64,000 bases of DNA from Rossellomorea sp. SC111 (GCF_024733565.1 NZ_JANIOC010000007.1:62001-126000); one strand, 5' to 3'. Shown: positions 1 through 9,397, counted from the first letter of the stretch. Program-made: numbers and translations. The notes: generated from the letters alone by a model not told the origin.

Positions 1-1836
1 ATTCCGGCAGCGGCCGTTTTGGCCTGGAATGACGTCTTTTCCTACAGCATCGAACCAATGGTGACGGAAGAAGCGGAAATGATTCTGTTAGAGGAGAATT
101 CCAATCAGGCCAGATTTGATGATATCATCCTCTTCTTGAATAAAATCATCCAGTGGGCCGAACGGAATGGCGCCCCTGTAGGTTACAAAACTCAGTGGAT
201 CGCAGAACAGTTGATGGACCTGAGTGAACATCATCTTTTGATTGCAGGAAGTGCATCAAGCGGAAAGTCTTCCTTCGTTCAATCCGTCCTGGGTGAAAGT
301 GTGGGAGAAGCTGAAGATTCAACGATCATCTACAGCTACCATGATCAGCAGGTGGAAGTGAAGGAGATTCACGATCAGGGGGTTCATCAGGTGGAAAGCA
401 TCGCAGACTTCGAAGAGTTGATGCAGCGGGAAGCCTTTGTGGAATACAAGCTTCCATCAGAGTTCCTTAAGAAAAATGGAACGGCCCTCATCGATGTTCA
501 AACGGGTAAGAGGAAGCTTGATGATCTGACTGCCTTTTATCCTGCAGCCGACGGGTTATTATATGTCCTGAATGCCGATGCCCCGTTCAATGCAGAAGAC
601 CGTCAGACCTTACGGAAATTAGCGGAAATCGGACAGCCTGTGAACGTACATTTCCTATTAAATAAGATGGATAAAGTATCCCACACAGAGAGAACGGAAG
701 AAATCATTGAATCTGCACGGAACAAAGCCCGTGAATGGTTCCCGGATGCAGAGGTGCTGCCTTACTCGTCCCTCGAAGCCGTTCATCTTCAGCGTAAAGA
801 TGTGGAAACGTTCCTCGGGGATCATTATCAGATGAAGAGCGGTGCCCTTAAGGGAGAGCGTGGGAGCAAACTATTTTATTTAGTGAGAAAAACGTTAAGG
901 GATCTATACTCCAAACGAAAGAATCATGAAAACGGGTTGAAAGAGAGTATTGAGAAAAATGAGGACATCCTCACACGCCTGAATGGATTTGAGAACTACT
1001 TGGGAGACATGCAAAGCGATAAGGTTTCCATCATCAAGGATTCCTTCCATCAAAAGAAGGAAGCCATGAAGAAGGAAATCTCTGAGAAAATCCCTGCCAT
1101 ACTCAGCGGTTGCTCGGAATTGATCAGCGAAGAAAGTGATTTCAAACAAATCCACACGGAATTAAATGATGCGATGAACAAAAGGATCCAAGAGTACATC
1201 CAGGGCGATCTCATGCCTCGTTACGTCACGTCCCTTGAGGAATGGCTTGCCTTTTCAAAACAGGAGCTACAGGACAGCCAGGATTACTTGAATGAAATGA
1301 GTGAAACGTTTAACGGACTCTTCGGGAAAGATAAAGTCGTTCTAAAGTGCGATTTCCAAGTGGTTGATGATTGGCGCAGGGACGTCAGCAGAATGGGGAC
1401 GAGGGCGCAGATCGACAAAGAGAATATCCTTTTGCGGTTTAAACCGGCTCAGTTCCTCCTGAAAAGCGCAGGAAAACTACTTGGGGTACTGCCGCAGAAT
1501 AAGTCCTTATTATATAACCAGTACAAGCGTTATCTGGAGAACGAAGACTATCAGGATATTACGGAATCCGTTGTCCAGAAGTTCTTCCTTCAGTTTGATT
1601 TGTTTGAGAAATCCCTGCAGCAGGATGTTCATTCCTTCTTTACGGAGCCGTTCAGGCAATTGGAGGTAACGATCAAGGATACGGAAGCGGAGATCGCATC
1701 CGACCAGGAATCCTTGAAGAAAATGAAAGCAAATCCGGAACGATATTTCGATCCGATCACCCTGTTTGAAGTGAAACTTCTTCAGCATGAGTACATGGTA
1801 AAGGCCAGTTACAAGGCTTCACATCATTTTTCATAA
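1..1836 (+). CDS. dynamin-family GTPase, C-terminal part (5' end outside window)
   Basis: The reading frame is already open at base 1, so this is the 3' part of a longer gene; a TTG at 19 is not needed as a start. The product is a bacterial dynamin-like, membrane-remodelling GTPase. Seen: a G1/P-loop of the form GSASSGKSS near residue 85, a G3-like DVQTG and a G4 NKMD near residue 220, followed by about 300 residues of charged helical, coiled-coil-like sequence typical of dynamin stalks. In Bacillus, DynA (YpbR) is a fusion of two dynamin units of about 1,190 residues. The 611 visible residues would match the second unit; this is inference because the first unit is not visible. The gene ends at a strong bidirectional terminator shared with the converging RsbR-like gene. 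Confidence 0.85.
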   Translation: MPAAAVLAWNDVFSYSIEPMVTEEAEMILLEENSNQARFDDIILFLNKIIQWAERNGAPVGYKTQWIAEQLMDLSEHHLLIAGSASSGKSSFVQSVLGESVGEAEDSTIIYSYHDQQVEVKEIHDQGVHQVESIADFEELMQREAFVEYKLPSEFLKKNGTALIDVQTGKRKLDDLTAFYPAADGLLYVLNADAPFNAEDRQTLRKLAEIGQPVNVHFLLNKMDKVSHTERTEEIIESARNKAREWFPDAEVLPYSSLEAVHLQRKDVETFLGDHYQMKSGALKGERGSKLFYLVRKTLRDLYSKRKNHENGLKESIEKNEDILTRLNGFENYLGDMQSDKVSIIKDSFHQKKEAMKKEISEKIPAILSGCSELISEESDFKQIHTELNDAMNKRIQEYIQGDLMPRYVTSLEEWLAFSKQELQDSQDYLNEMSETFNGLFGKDKVVLKCDFQVVDDWRRDVSRMGTRAQIDKENILLRFKPAQFLLKSAGKLLGVLPQNKSLLYNQYKRYLENEDYQDITESVVQKFFLQFDLFEKSLQQDVHSFFTEPFRQLEVTIKDTEAEIASDQESLKKMKANPERYFDPITLFEVKLLQHEYMVKASYKASHHFS

Positions 1837-1840
1837 AAGA

Positions 1841-1890
1841 AAAAGACTGATTCAATCCGTGGCACACACCCTGGATTGGGTCAGTCTTTT
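1841..1890. terminator. bidirectional intrinsic terminator
   Basis: An 18-bp inverted repeat (1841-1858 with 1873-1890) with A-rich and T-rich flanks lies between two converging genes. It can terminate both the dynamin-like gene and the RsbR-like gene. Confidence 0.9.
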
Positions 1891-1904
1891 CTTTTGGTCA
1901 AAAC

Positions 1905-2768
1905 TTACATATGCAAAAAGCTGCTATTTTCCTGAATGACATCGGCAATGATGCGTTCCAGGGAGTTTTCTGTATGGATGGTGGAGAAATCGAGTCCGAG
2001 GTGGATCGCTGTCTGGGCGACTTCAGGTCGGATACCCGTGATGACGGATCTCACTCCCAATAGATTCAAGGCATCGATAAGGCGGAAGATTTGCTGGGCA
2101 ACCATGGTGTCCATCAACACGACACCAGACAAGTCGACGATCAGCATGGACAGGTGGGCATCGGCACTCTGCTGAAGGGTTGATTCCATAATCATTCGTG
2201 CACGGGTTGTATCAATATCCCCTATGATCGGAAGCAGACCTACTTCCGAGGTTAATGAAATGACAGGTGTGCTTAATTCCTGAATCAATGTGGACTGAGC
2301 ATGCAGCCTGTTCATTAAAATTTCAAGGAATGTCGAAGTGAACGTTTCCAAGACGTAATCCAAGGCGAAGTTAATCTTTCGTTCCCACTCGAATACTTCC
2401 TTTAGCTGTATGTGGAATTCCGTTTCTTCCACGAACTTCTCGACATACGTCCAATATAACCTTCTGAACACACCGGAATTGCGTACCACTTCATCAAGGG
2501 TCGTACTGGATTTACTGCGGTCCGTGGCTGTTTCTTTTGTCCAGTTATAAATCAATTCCTTGGACTCTTCATTGGAAAGCAACAAACACTTTGCAATGAT
2601 CTTCACGTAATTGGAATTTTGTTCTTTGATTTTGTTGAGTACTTCAGGAGGAGAATCAAGTGAATAATGTGATCCCGTTTTAATGTTCTGGAATTGGATC
2701 CAGTCTTCTGTAAATTCTAAGGCGTGATCGGCTAAGTATTCATATAAATGAGGCGAATGAGTATCCAT
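1905..2768 (-). CDS. RsbR-type stressosome co-antagonist with C-terminal STAS domain
   Basis: The 287-residue protein has a variable N-terminal half (helical, globin-like in known RsbR proteins) and a C-terminal STAS domain from about residue 165. The STAS part has the RsbR hallmarks: an IIGDIDTTRA segment, DLSGVVLMDT, and GIRPEVAQT; the two threonine positions match the sites phosphorylated by RsbT in the RsbR family. RsbR paralogues assemble with RsbS into the cytoplasmic stressosome and release RsbT to activate the sigma-B cascade. No RsbS, RsbT or RsbU gene is adjacent, as is usual for the dispersed paralogues of Bacillus. The start is an ATG with an AAGGGAGAG ribosome site. Which paralogue it is, and what signal its N-terminus senses, cannot be read from the sequence. 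Confidence 0.88.
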   Translation of the reverse strand: MDTHSPHLYEYLADHALEFTEDWIQFQNIKTGSHYSLDSPPEVLNKIKEQNSNYVKIIAKCLLLSNEESKELIYNWTKETATDRSKSSTTLDEVVRNSGVFRRLYWTYVEKFVEETEFHIQLKEVFEWERKINFALDYVLETFTSTFLEILMNRLHAQSTLIQELSTPVISLTSEVGLLPIIGDIDTTRARMIMESTLQQSADAHLSMLIVDLSGVVLMDTMVAQQIFRLIDALNLLGVRSVITGIRPEVAQTAIHLGLDFSTIHTENSLERIIADVIQENSSFLHM

Positions 2769-2822
2769 AAACTCTCCCTTTAAAATGGCTTATTCTTCTA
2801 TTTTGTAACCTATTGGAAGGAC

Positions 2823-2828
2823 TGTCAA
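2823..2828 (-). promoter_or_regulatory. candidate -35 box for the RsbR-like gene
   Basis: On the minus strand TTGACA is followed 15-17 nt later by TACAAA/CAAAAT, about 30 nt upstream of the ribosome site of the RsbR-like gene. The -35 matches sigma-A consensus but the -10 is poor, so this is only a candidate. Confidence 0.3.
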
Positions 2829-2900
2829 TGAATAAGATTGAAAATGCTACTAAACTAATAGATAAAATACATCTTTTGATCCCTGGCTTAATTTTTGTAT

Positions 2901-2934
2901 AAGAAAAGGAGCCCTCACGCAGGCTCCTTTTCTT
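2901..2934 (-). terminator. intrinsic terminator of the ECF sigma gene
   Basis: A 13-bp stem (2901-2913 with 2922-2934) overlaps the stop codon of the sigma-factor gene and is followed on the minus strand by a T-rich stretch. Confidence 0.8.
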
Positions 2935-3466
2935 AAGCAGATATTTTCGTTTGAACAATCGAGTATAATTGCTTCCTGGCACGGTGAGAGCGGGTTTTTA
3001 CTGTTGAAGGGGACAGGTTCAGCTTTATGGCGATTTCACTGTCACTCATGTCTTCCGTGACTTTCAGTGTCATGACTTCCTGCTGAGTGAGCGGAAGATG
3101 CGTAATATGCTCTTGAATGCTGCTCCTGAGAAAGCGGGCATCGATTTCATCTTCGAGTGAGTGGTGATCCTCTATGGGATACCATTCTTCCTGTTCTTCT
3201 ATGCAGATTTCATTGCGCTTAGACCGTTGGCGGATGAGGTCGATGGCTGTACATTTTGCAATCGCAGTGAGCCATGATTTGATTTTTGCCGGGTCTTTAA
3301 GAGTATCCATTTTGATATAAGCTTTCAGGAACGTTTCCTGGACGGCATCCTGTGATAAGTGAACGTCCTTCGTTACGTTATAAGTGATGTGATAGATCAA
3401 CCGATGAAATTGTTCATACATCTCCTCGAAGTTCAGGGGAGATGAGGATGTATTTAGTGTGTCCAT
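2933..3466 (-). CDS. ECF-type RNA polymerase sigma factor
   Basis: The 177-residue protein has the two-domain ECF layout. The sigma-2 region is near residues 16-85 (FEEMYEQFHRLIYHIT, DAVQETFLKAY, IKSWLTAIAKCTAIDLIR). The sigma-4 helix-turn-helix is near residues 125-170 (LPLTQQEVMTLKVTEDMSDSEIA, STVKTRSHRARKQL). I chose the ATG at 3466 because GAGGTGA sits 5 nt upstream; a longer frame starts at 3493 without a good ribosome site. It lies downstream of an ABC cassette on the same strand, separated by a small hairpin. No membrane anti-sigma factor is adjacent, which is unusual because most ECF factors are paired with one. Its target promoters are unknown. Confidence 0.88.
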   Translation of the reverse strand: MDTLNTSSSPLNFEEMYEQFHRLIYHITYNVTKDVHLSQDAVQETFLKAYIKMDTLKDPAKIKSWLTAIAKCTAIDLIRQRSKRNEICIEEQEEWYPIEDHHSLEDEIDARFLRSSIQEHITHLPLTQQEVMTLKVTEDMSDSEIAIKLNLSPSTVKTRSHRARKQLYSIVQTKISA

Positions 3467-3514
3467 ATGGTCACCTCGACTTTCTATAATCAATCGTTCA
3501 GTTCTCCTTTGATA

Positions 3515-3534
3515 AAGGAAGGGGCATCTTCCTT
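3515..3534 (-). terminator. weak terminator-like hairpin after ABC permease gene
   Basis: A perfect 7-bp stem (AAGGAAG with CTTCCTT, 6-nt loop) lies just after the permease stop on the minus strand. The T-tract is poor, so read-through into the sigma gene is plausible. Confidence 0.4.
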
Positions 3535-5454
3535 CTATAACCCGAAAGTTTGGATGGATCCGTGGTTCTTATACTTGATGATAACGGTATACGCACTATT
3601 CATAGGATCGTATACGAGGTCATCCATAATGGATTCGATCTGTTCAGCATCTTTCACTTCGATTCCCTTGTTTTCTTTCTTTAACTGGAGGGCCCTCTCT
3701 TCCACCGGTTGAGAGAAAGGATCGTTGTAATCAACCGGCTGCGTCACATACATCCATTCGATATCAGATGCCGTCATTTTAAGATCTTTTAAGTATCCTT
3801 TATCCTCGAGCCATGCAATAAACTTCTTATCATTCTTTTTAACGCCGGTGTTTGCCCAAGTTTCCTTGGACATTAGAAATTCAACATTATAAAGATTGAT
3901 TTTGTCACGGTTCTCAAAGGAATCATCGTACGTTTCTTCTTTTAGGATATCGATGGCTTCCTTGATATCTGCGGGGTCTGCTACGGTGATGGCAGGTTTA
4001 TTCCCCATCTCGTTATAAATGGTGAGTTTGTCGACTTTATCTGAGTCCACACCATAGAGTTGTTCGGTTTTCTCTTTATAATTCTTACTTTCATAAAGAG
4101 AGGCATACTGAGATTTCACATTTTCAATATCGATCAGGTAATTCCGTACGATTTTGCTACCATCTTTCATCTTGTAATAGAGAAAGATTTGCTCGTTTTT
4201 CTCAGTTGCTCTATTCATATGACTCTGATGATCTACAATCGCTTCATGAAGATTCAGGACGGCTTCAACCGCTTCCGGGTCTGTCAGAAAAGGATCTTGT
4301 ATCAGATTATCAGGATTGTCCGTCAGGGAGTAATAGCTCTGACTGACATGAACCTTTTCTATATCTGCCAATTCGGGCACTTTCTGTTCATAGTGAAACA
4401 GGTCGAATTGAATGATGAACCCGAGTAGGACAATGACGATTGCAAATCCTGTATACCCCTTCCATTGACGGAATACTCGCCAATGCTTCTGTAAGACCAT
4501 CTCACCGATATAGTAACCAATGAGGGAACCAAAGAAATATCCGAATATGGTCCAGCCTTGGGACTGATATATTCCATTGAAGTACATTCCGCCGAACAGC
4601 ATGAAGCAGAATGAGATGCCATATTTAAATAACGGTCTCAAAAACGGGTACACAATCGCCTGGGAGGCAGCCTCCACTTTTCTCATTTTGTATAACACGA
4701 ATGAGAAACCATAGAATACGAGTGTGATCATGATGAATAACATGACATCTGTGCCGGACAGAAGATCGTTCTCGAGATATACCGTTTTGATGAGCGGGGA
4801 GTATTTCTCGATTTGAACATTGAAGAAATAGTCCTCGGGAAATCCGAATAGAAGATTCTTCAAACTGTAGCATACGAGCATAAACATTCCTGCAGGCAAT
4901 AGGAGCAGGATGTAAGTCAGTGCACCTTGAACAGCGGTCAGCCCGGTGATCATGGCAACGAAGGTAGAAGCTGTGAACAAGAGCAGGCTCATGAGTATCG
5001 TAATGCCGCACCAGGTGAAAATATCAAGAATCCCTATATATTGCTGAAGATCCGTGAATGAATAAAGGGAAAGTAATATCACGGTATTCAGTAGAACCGG
5101 AATAATGAGAATCCCAAACCCCGTCCCGGTAAAATGGAAAAACAATTTACTGCGGGTGATGGGGATACTGTGCATGAAGTCCCCGGCTTGTTTCACGTGC
5201 AGATAACGAAATAGGAACAGGGATAGAATGACCGGAATGATCAGTAACAATCCCATTTGGATCGGATATTGCATTTTAAATAGATTTTCATAAATCGCAA
5301 TCGGGTAGGTTTGATTATCATTGGATAATTGGCCGATGATGTCGACAGGTAAAGAAAAGAGAAGGCCGATAAAGTAGACGATGCCGACCCATCCAACATT
5401 CCGCAGGCTTTGAACGATGATTTCTTTATTGATCCATGATGTTTTGGATGGCAT
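3535..5454 (-). CDS. ABC transporter permease-like membrane protein (GntR/ABC cassette)
   Basis: About 639 residues: an N-terminal half with roughly eight to ten hydrophobic segments of the ABC-2 type, then a soluble C-terminal half of about 270 residues rich in charged residues, which is not part of a normal permease. Such permeases with a large C-terminal extension are known in Bacillus YtrA-type cassettes. I chose the ATG at 5454 because GGAGG lies 9 nt upstream; upstream in-frame ATG (5475) and TTG (5493) have weaker sites. It overlaps the end of the ATPase gene by 29 nt, so the two are translationally linked. It should form the membrane part of an exporter or cell-envelope stress pump with the ATPase encoded upstream. 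The substrate is unknown. Confidence 0.75.
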   Translation of the reverse strand: MPSKTSWINKEIIVQSLRNVGWVGIVYFIGLLFSLPVDIIGQLSNDNQTYPIAIYENLFKMQYPIQMGLLLIIPVILSLFLFRYLHVKQAGDFMHSIPITRSKLFFHFTGTGFGILIIPVLLNTVILLSLYSFTDLQQYIGILDIFTWCGITILMSLLLFTASTFVAMITGLTAVQGALTYILLLLPAGMFMLVCYSLKNLLFGFPEDYFFNVQIEKYSPLIKTVYLENDLLSGTDVMLFIMITLVFYGFSFVLYKMRKVEAASQAIVYPFLRPLFKYGISFCFMLFGGMYFNGIYQSQGWTIFGYFFGSLIGYYIGEMVLQKHWRVFRQWKGYTGFAIVIVLLGFIIQFDLFHYEQKVPELADIEKVHVSQSYYSLTDNPDNLIQDPFLTDPEAVEAVLNLHEAIVDHQSHMNRATEKNEQIFLYYKMKDGSKIVRNYLIDIENVKSQYASLYESKNYKEKTEQLYGVDSDKVDKLTIYNEMGNKPAITVADPADIKEAIDILKEETYDDSFENRDKINLYNVEFLMSKETWANTGVKKNDKKFIAWLEDKGYLKDLKMTASDIEWMYVTQPVDYNDPFSQPVEERALQLKKENKGIEVKDAEQIESIMDDLVYDPMNSAYTVIIKYKNHGSIQTFGL

Positions 5455-6328
5455 ATCCGACGTCCTCCATTTCATAAACGAAAATTTCTTCAAGTGTCAG
5501 GGGCAATAAGTCAAAAATGACCGGGTGGTAGGACTGAATCAAGCTCCTCACCCGTTGCTCATCACCGCGAACGATACAGAGGGACACACTTCCCCTCATT
5601 TCTTTATGCAGGATTTCGAGATCATTGAAGAGCTGCCCGGGAATGTCCCCCTTGAATGCCAGCTGTACTTTGTGAATGCCGGACTTTAAATCATCGAGTT
5701 CCTTCTCCAGCAGAAATCTCCCTTGATGCAGAATCCCGATATGATCACAAATATCCTCTACTTCCCGGAGATTGTGAGAAGAGATGATGATGGTCATGTC
5801 CCGATTGGCAACTTCTGAAATCAGTACGCTTTTGGCTTTTTTCCTGACGACGGGATCAAGGCCATCCATCGGTTCATCCAGAATCAGCACATCGGGTTGA
5901 GTGGCCAGTGCCAGGATGAAAGCCGCCTGCCTCTGAACACCTTTAGAAAATTTATGAAGGTTCTTATGAGGGTCGATCCCGAAGGATTGGCTCAATGATT
6001 GAAAGCGATCCTCATCCCAACGGCTATAAGTGTTCTGATAAAAACGGGCCATTTGCGTCAATGAGTAATGAGCAAAGAAAAATGGTTGATCAGGGATGAA
6101 AAACAACGTCTCTTTCGTCGGGATATTTTCATAGACAGGCTGGGCATTTACTGACACCTCTCCGCTATCAGGCTTCAACACGCCTGCAATGGTCTTTAAC
6201 AAAGTGGTCTTTCCTGCACCATTGGATCCGAGCAGGCCATAGATCGAACCTTTTTGAACAGAGAAAGAGATATCATGTACGATTTCTGTGCCTTCAAAGG
6301 CTTTGTTAATGGATTTAATCTCTATCAT
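5426..6328 (-). CDS. ABC transporter ATP-binding protein of the GntR cassette
   Basis: A single nucleotide-binding domain of about 300 residues with Walker A (GSNGAGKTT), a signature region FSKGVQRQ in place of LSGGQ, Walker B (VLILDEPMDGLDP) and switch histidine (IISSHN). It energises the overlapping downstream permease. The chosen start is the ATG at 6328 preceded by a G-rich ribosome site; an in-frame TTG lies at 6346. It overlaps the upstream GntR gene by 14 nt, giving a tight regulator-ATPase-permease operon of the type known for B. subtilis YtrA/YtrB. FSKG signatures are common in this branch of exporters. Confidence 0.9.
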   Translation of the reverse strand: MIEIKSINKAFEGTEIVHDISFSVQKGSIYGLLGSNGAGKTTLLKTIAGVLKPDSGEVSVNAQPVYENIPTKETLFFIPDQPFFFAHYSLTQMARFYQNTYSRWDEDRFQSLSQSFGIDPHKNLHKFSKGVQRQAAFILALATQPDVLILDEPMDGLDPVVRKKAKSVLISEVANRDMTIIISSHNLREVEDICDHIGILHQGRFLLEKELDDLKSGIHKVQLAFKGDIPGQLFNDLEILHKEMRGSVSLCIVRGDEQRVRSLIQSYHPVIFDLLPLTLEEIFVYEMEDVGYAIQNIMDQ

Positions 6329-6710
6329 CAGTTTGATTACCCCCAACCGTTGCCTCGATTTCTGAAATCATCTGCTTTAAGTCTTCCGTGGTAATTCCTA
6401 AATAAAGGGCCTCGGATAAAAGTTTAGACAACTCTTCTTTTACTTTCATGATTTTCTCCGCGTTTTGAATGTGACTTGAAGGATTAACAAAGCTACCCCG
6501 TCCTTTCACAGAATAAATGAACCTTTGAGATTCCAGTTCCCTGTAGGCTTTTTGGATTGTGTTTGGATTTATGGTCAGCTGCTGTGCCAGGGCACGAACG
6601 GAAGGCAATTGTTCGTCCGGCTTCAGCACTTCATTGATAATCAACTCTTTTAGCTTTTCGACTAATTGTTCATAGATGGGCTTACGACTTCTTAAATCAA
6701 GCTCAAACAT
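6315..6710 (-). CDS. GntR-family regulator, YtrA subfamily
   Basis: A short GntR protein (131 residues) with an N-terminal winged helix (IYEQLVEKLKELII, LPSVRALAQQLTINPNTIQKAYRELE, VKGRGSFV) and only a short helical tail, the size and layout of the YtrA subfamily. These regulators repress their own ABC operon and respond to cell-envelope antibiotics in some Bacillus species. The ATG at 6710 is preferred because GGGAGG lies 7 nt upstream; a GTG two codons earlier is possible. A nested inverted repeat just upstream (6724-6757) is the likely operator. Confidence 0.88.
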   Translation of the reverse strand: MFELDLRSRKPIYEQLVEKLKELIINEVLKPDEQLPSVRALAQQLTINPNTIQKAYRELESQRFIYSVKGRGSFVNPSSHIQNAEKIMKVKEELSKLLSEALYLGITTEDLKQMISEIEATVGGNQTDDRD

Positions 6711-6723
6711 ATCCACCCTCCCG

Positions 6724-6757
6724 ACTGTATGTAGTGTACTACGTGTCTTAATACAGT
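6724..6757. promoter_or_regulatory. nested inverted repeat, likely YtrA-type operator
   Basis: An inner repeat GTAGT-gt-ACTAC (6731-6742) lies inside an outer repeat ACTGTAT-N20-ATACAGT (6724-6730 with 6751-6757). Both lie within 50 bp upstream of the GntR start codon, consistent with autoregulation. Confidence 0.6.
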
Positions 6758-6907
6758 TAAAGTATATAACAAGTTCTGCCAGTTTGGGAAGGGGGGAAAT
6801 GAAATATTTTTTAAAGGACCAAGTTTACTGATATTCCGTATGTATCTGACCATAAAATGGAATTTATGTTAGCATATAGGCATATCTAAAGAAAAAAGGG
6901 GATTGTT

Positions 6908-7693
6908 ATGGACGGACGTGAACCGATTTTATCGATCAGGGATTTACAGAAGAAGTTTGGCAGTAAGGAAGTGTTGAAAGGGGTACAGCTGGATGTGTAT
7001 AAAGGGCAGATCATCGGCTATATCGGTCCGAATGGTGCCGGTAAAAGTACGACGGTCAAGATCATCCTGGGTCTTGAAGAAGGGTATTCGGGACAAGTGA
7101 CGCTCTTTGGTGAAGATATATCTGATAGTTCCTTAGAATATAAGAAACGGATAGGCTATGTGCCTGAGATGGCGGATCTGTATGATAACCTGACGGCGGA
7201 AGAGTACCTCACATTCATGGGGGAACTATACGGAATGGAACCAAAGAAGGCGGGGGAGAAAGCGGAGAGGCTCATCGGATTGTTTGGACTTTCAGAAGTG
7301 TATGAATCAAGGATCGCATCTTATTCAAAAGGGATGAAGCAGAAGATCCTGATCATCTCGAGTTTATTGCATAATCCCGATGTTTTATTTTTGGATGAGC
7401 CCATCAATGGACTGGATGCCAATTCGGTGATGATTTTTAAAGAATTGCTCGCACAACTTGCTTCACAGGGAAAGACGATATTCTATTCGTCTCACATCAT
7501 GGATGTTGTTGAAAAAATCAGTAACCGCATCGTCCTTTTACATAACGGACAAATCGTGGCGGATGGCAGTTTTGAAGAATTGAAGAATCAGAATATGGAA
7601 GGATCCCTGGAGGAAATCTTCAACCAATTAACCGGATTCAATGAGCATAAAGAAACGGCAGCGGAAATTGTTTCTGTTGTGCAAGAGGTGTAG
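6908..7693 (+). CDS. ABC-2 exporter ATP-binding protein
   Basis: The 261-residue protein has Walker A (GPNGAGKST near residue 43), signature YSKGMKQK, Walker B (VLFLDEPINGLD) and the switch histidine in YSSHIMD. It resembles the EcsA-like group of Bacillus ATPases. The ATG at 6908 follows AAAGGGGA. The downstream permease gene starts 2 nt after its stop, so the two form a bicistronic exporter. The divergent GntR cassette starts about 200 bp upstream. Substrate unknown. Confidence 0.9.
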   Translation: MDGREPILSIRDLQKKFGSKEVLKGVQLDVYKGQIIGYIGPNGAGKSTTVKIILGLEEGYSGQVTLFGEDISDSSLEYKKRIGYVPEMADLYDNLTAEEYLTFMGELYGMEPKKAGEKAERLIGLFGLSEVYESRIASYSKGMKQKILIISSLLHNPDVLFLDEPINGLDANSVMIFKELLAQLASQGKTIFYSSHIMDVVEKISNRIVLLHNGQIVADGSFEELKNQNMEGSLEEIFNQLTGFNEHKETAAEIVSVVQEV

Positions 7694-7695
7694 GA

Positions 7696-9318
7696 ATGAA
7701 GGAATTTCGTACACTTTTGTTTCTGGATTGGTTTAAAGGGTTGTTTACGAGGCTTGGATTCGACTACCGGTTGTTGAGAAGGATACTTCAAGTCAAGCTG
7801 ACGATGGATCAAAGACGTGTGCCAACGATATTCCAACAGCAAGGAAGGAAGAAAGGGAAGGATGAAAATCGTTTCATTAAATCCCTCTGGGTGTATGCGC
7901 TGTTTGGATTATTCGTCATTCCTTTTATTGTAATGGGAAATCAATATATCTTTCAGATGGGCATCACCTTTACTGTGCTCATTTTTATCGTAATGACGTC
8001 GATGATTTCTGATTTCTCCGTCGTCATTCTGGATATCCGGGATCATACGATTCTCTTTACCAAGCCTGTTGAAAGGAAAACCATCAGCCTGGCTAAAACG
8101 CTTCACGTATTTATTTATCTGTTTTTCCTGACGGGTTCCCTGACCGCCATTCCTTTGGTCGTAGGGTTGATTAACCAAGGCCTTGCCTTCTTTTTTATTT
8201 TCCTGGCAGGGATCATCCTGATGAACATCTTCATCGTTGTATTTACGGCCATGCTCTATTATTTTATCCTCCAATATTTTGATGGGGAGAAGCTGAAGGA
8301 CATCATCAACTATGTGCAGATCGGATTATCCATCGGACTTGCAGTGGGATACCAGATTGTGGCGCGATCCTTTGAATTTGTGGATTTGACGGTTTCTTTT
8401 ACACCGGATTGGTGGAACATCTTTTTGCCTCCCATCTGGTTCGGAGCTCCGTTTGAATGGTTCCTGAACGGTAATCACCAGACAATCATCCTGATTCTTT
8501 CATGTACCGCGGTACTGATTCCATTCCTTGCTCTTATCGTGTACGTGAAAGCATTGCCTACCTTTGAGAAGAATCTTCAGAAATTATCTTCCCATGGTGG
8601 TAAGAAGAAGAAAGCCCGTTTCCGGTTCGGGGATGGTCTTATGAAGGTATTGTCCAAGTCGAACGAAGAGCGGGCATTTTACCGGTTCGCTCATTATATG
8701 ATGAAAAATGAAAGGGAATTTAAGTTGAAGGTGTATCCCGCCCTTGGGTTTGCCATCATCATGCCGTTCATTTTCATCTTCAATGGATTGATGGATGGTA
8801 CAAGGGAAGATCTCCTGACTTCAAGCATGTACCTATCGATCTATTCAAGCTTCATCGTCATACCGACCGTCGTGATGATGCTCAGTTATTCAGGGAAATA
8901 CAAGGGATCCTGGGTGTACAAAGTAGCGCCAGTCTCGAGCCGTGCGTCCATCTACAAAGGGACATTGAAGGCATTTCTTATGAAACTGTTCCTTCCGCTA
9001 TATGCCATCATAAGCATTGTTTTTATCATCCTGTTTGGCTTCCGGGTGATTCCTGAGATCGTCATTGTTTTTATCAGCGCCTGTATCTTTACCGTGATCT
9101 GTCTGGGATTAATGAGAGGAACGCTCCCTTTTTCCGAGAGCTTTGAAGGTGTTCAGCAAAGTGACAGCTGGAAAGTATTGCCGTTCTACCTCATTGTAGG
9201 TGTGTTCTTTGGTCTGCATTACCTTGCCCTTCAGGTTCCGTTCGGTATTCCGGGCTATCTTATCATTTTACTCGTCCTAAACCTGATTTTATGGAAAACA
9301 GCCATTAGGGATGAATAA
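7696..9318 (+). CDS. large ABC-2 type permease
   Basis: A 540-residue polytopic membrane protein with about ten to twelve hydrophobic segments in two groups (roughly residues 65-290 and 350-535) separated by a basic cytoplasmic loop rich in Lys (near residue 300). It is immediately downstream of its presumed ATPase, with the ribosome site inside the ATPase stop region. Large two-group permeases of this type pair with EcsA-like ATPases in Bacillus. No substrate can be inferred. Confidence 0.85.
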   Translation: MKEFRTLLFLDWFKGLFTRLGFDYRLLRRILQVKLTMDQRRVPTIFQQQGRKKGKDENRFIKSLWVYALFGLFVIPFIVMGNQYIFQMGITFTVLIFIVMTSMISDFSVVILDIRDHTILFTKPVERKTISLAKTLHVFIYLFFLTGSLTAIPLVVGLINQGLAFFFIFLAGIILMNIFIVVFTAMLYYFILQYFDGEKLKDIINYVQIGLSIGLAVGYQIVARSFEFVDLTVSFTPDWWNIFLPPIWFGAPFEWFLNGNHQTIILILSCTAVLIPFLALIVYVKALPTFEKNLQKLSSHGGKKKKARFRFGDGLMKVLSKSNEERAFYRFAHYMMKNEREFKLKVYPALGFAIIMPFIFIFNGLMDGTREDLLTSSMYLSIYSSFIVIPTVVMMLSYSGKYKGSWVYKVAPVSSRASIYKGTLKAFLMKLFLPLYAIISIVFIILFGFRVIPEIVIVFISACIFTVICLGLMRGTLPFSESFEGVQQSDSWKVLPFYLIVGVFFGLHYLALQVPFGIPGYLIILLVLNLILWKTAIRDE

Positions 9319-9397
9319 GAAGTGATGCTGGGACATAACTAAATCCTCTAAAGACGAACAATCAAAAAAATTAGTTAGGATCACTTGTTACACCGCT

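Noticed and set aside
904..1788. Antisense frames inside the dynamin-like gene
   Set aside because: Shadow frames of a real gene; no ribosome sites or homology-like motifs.
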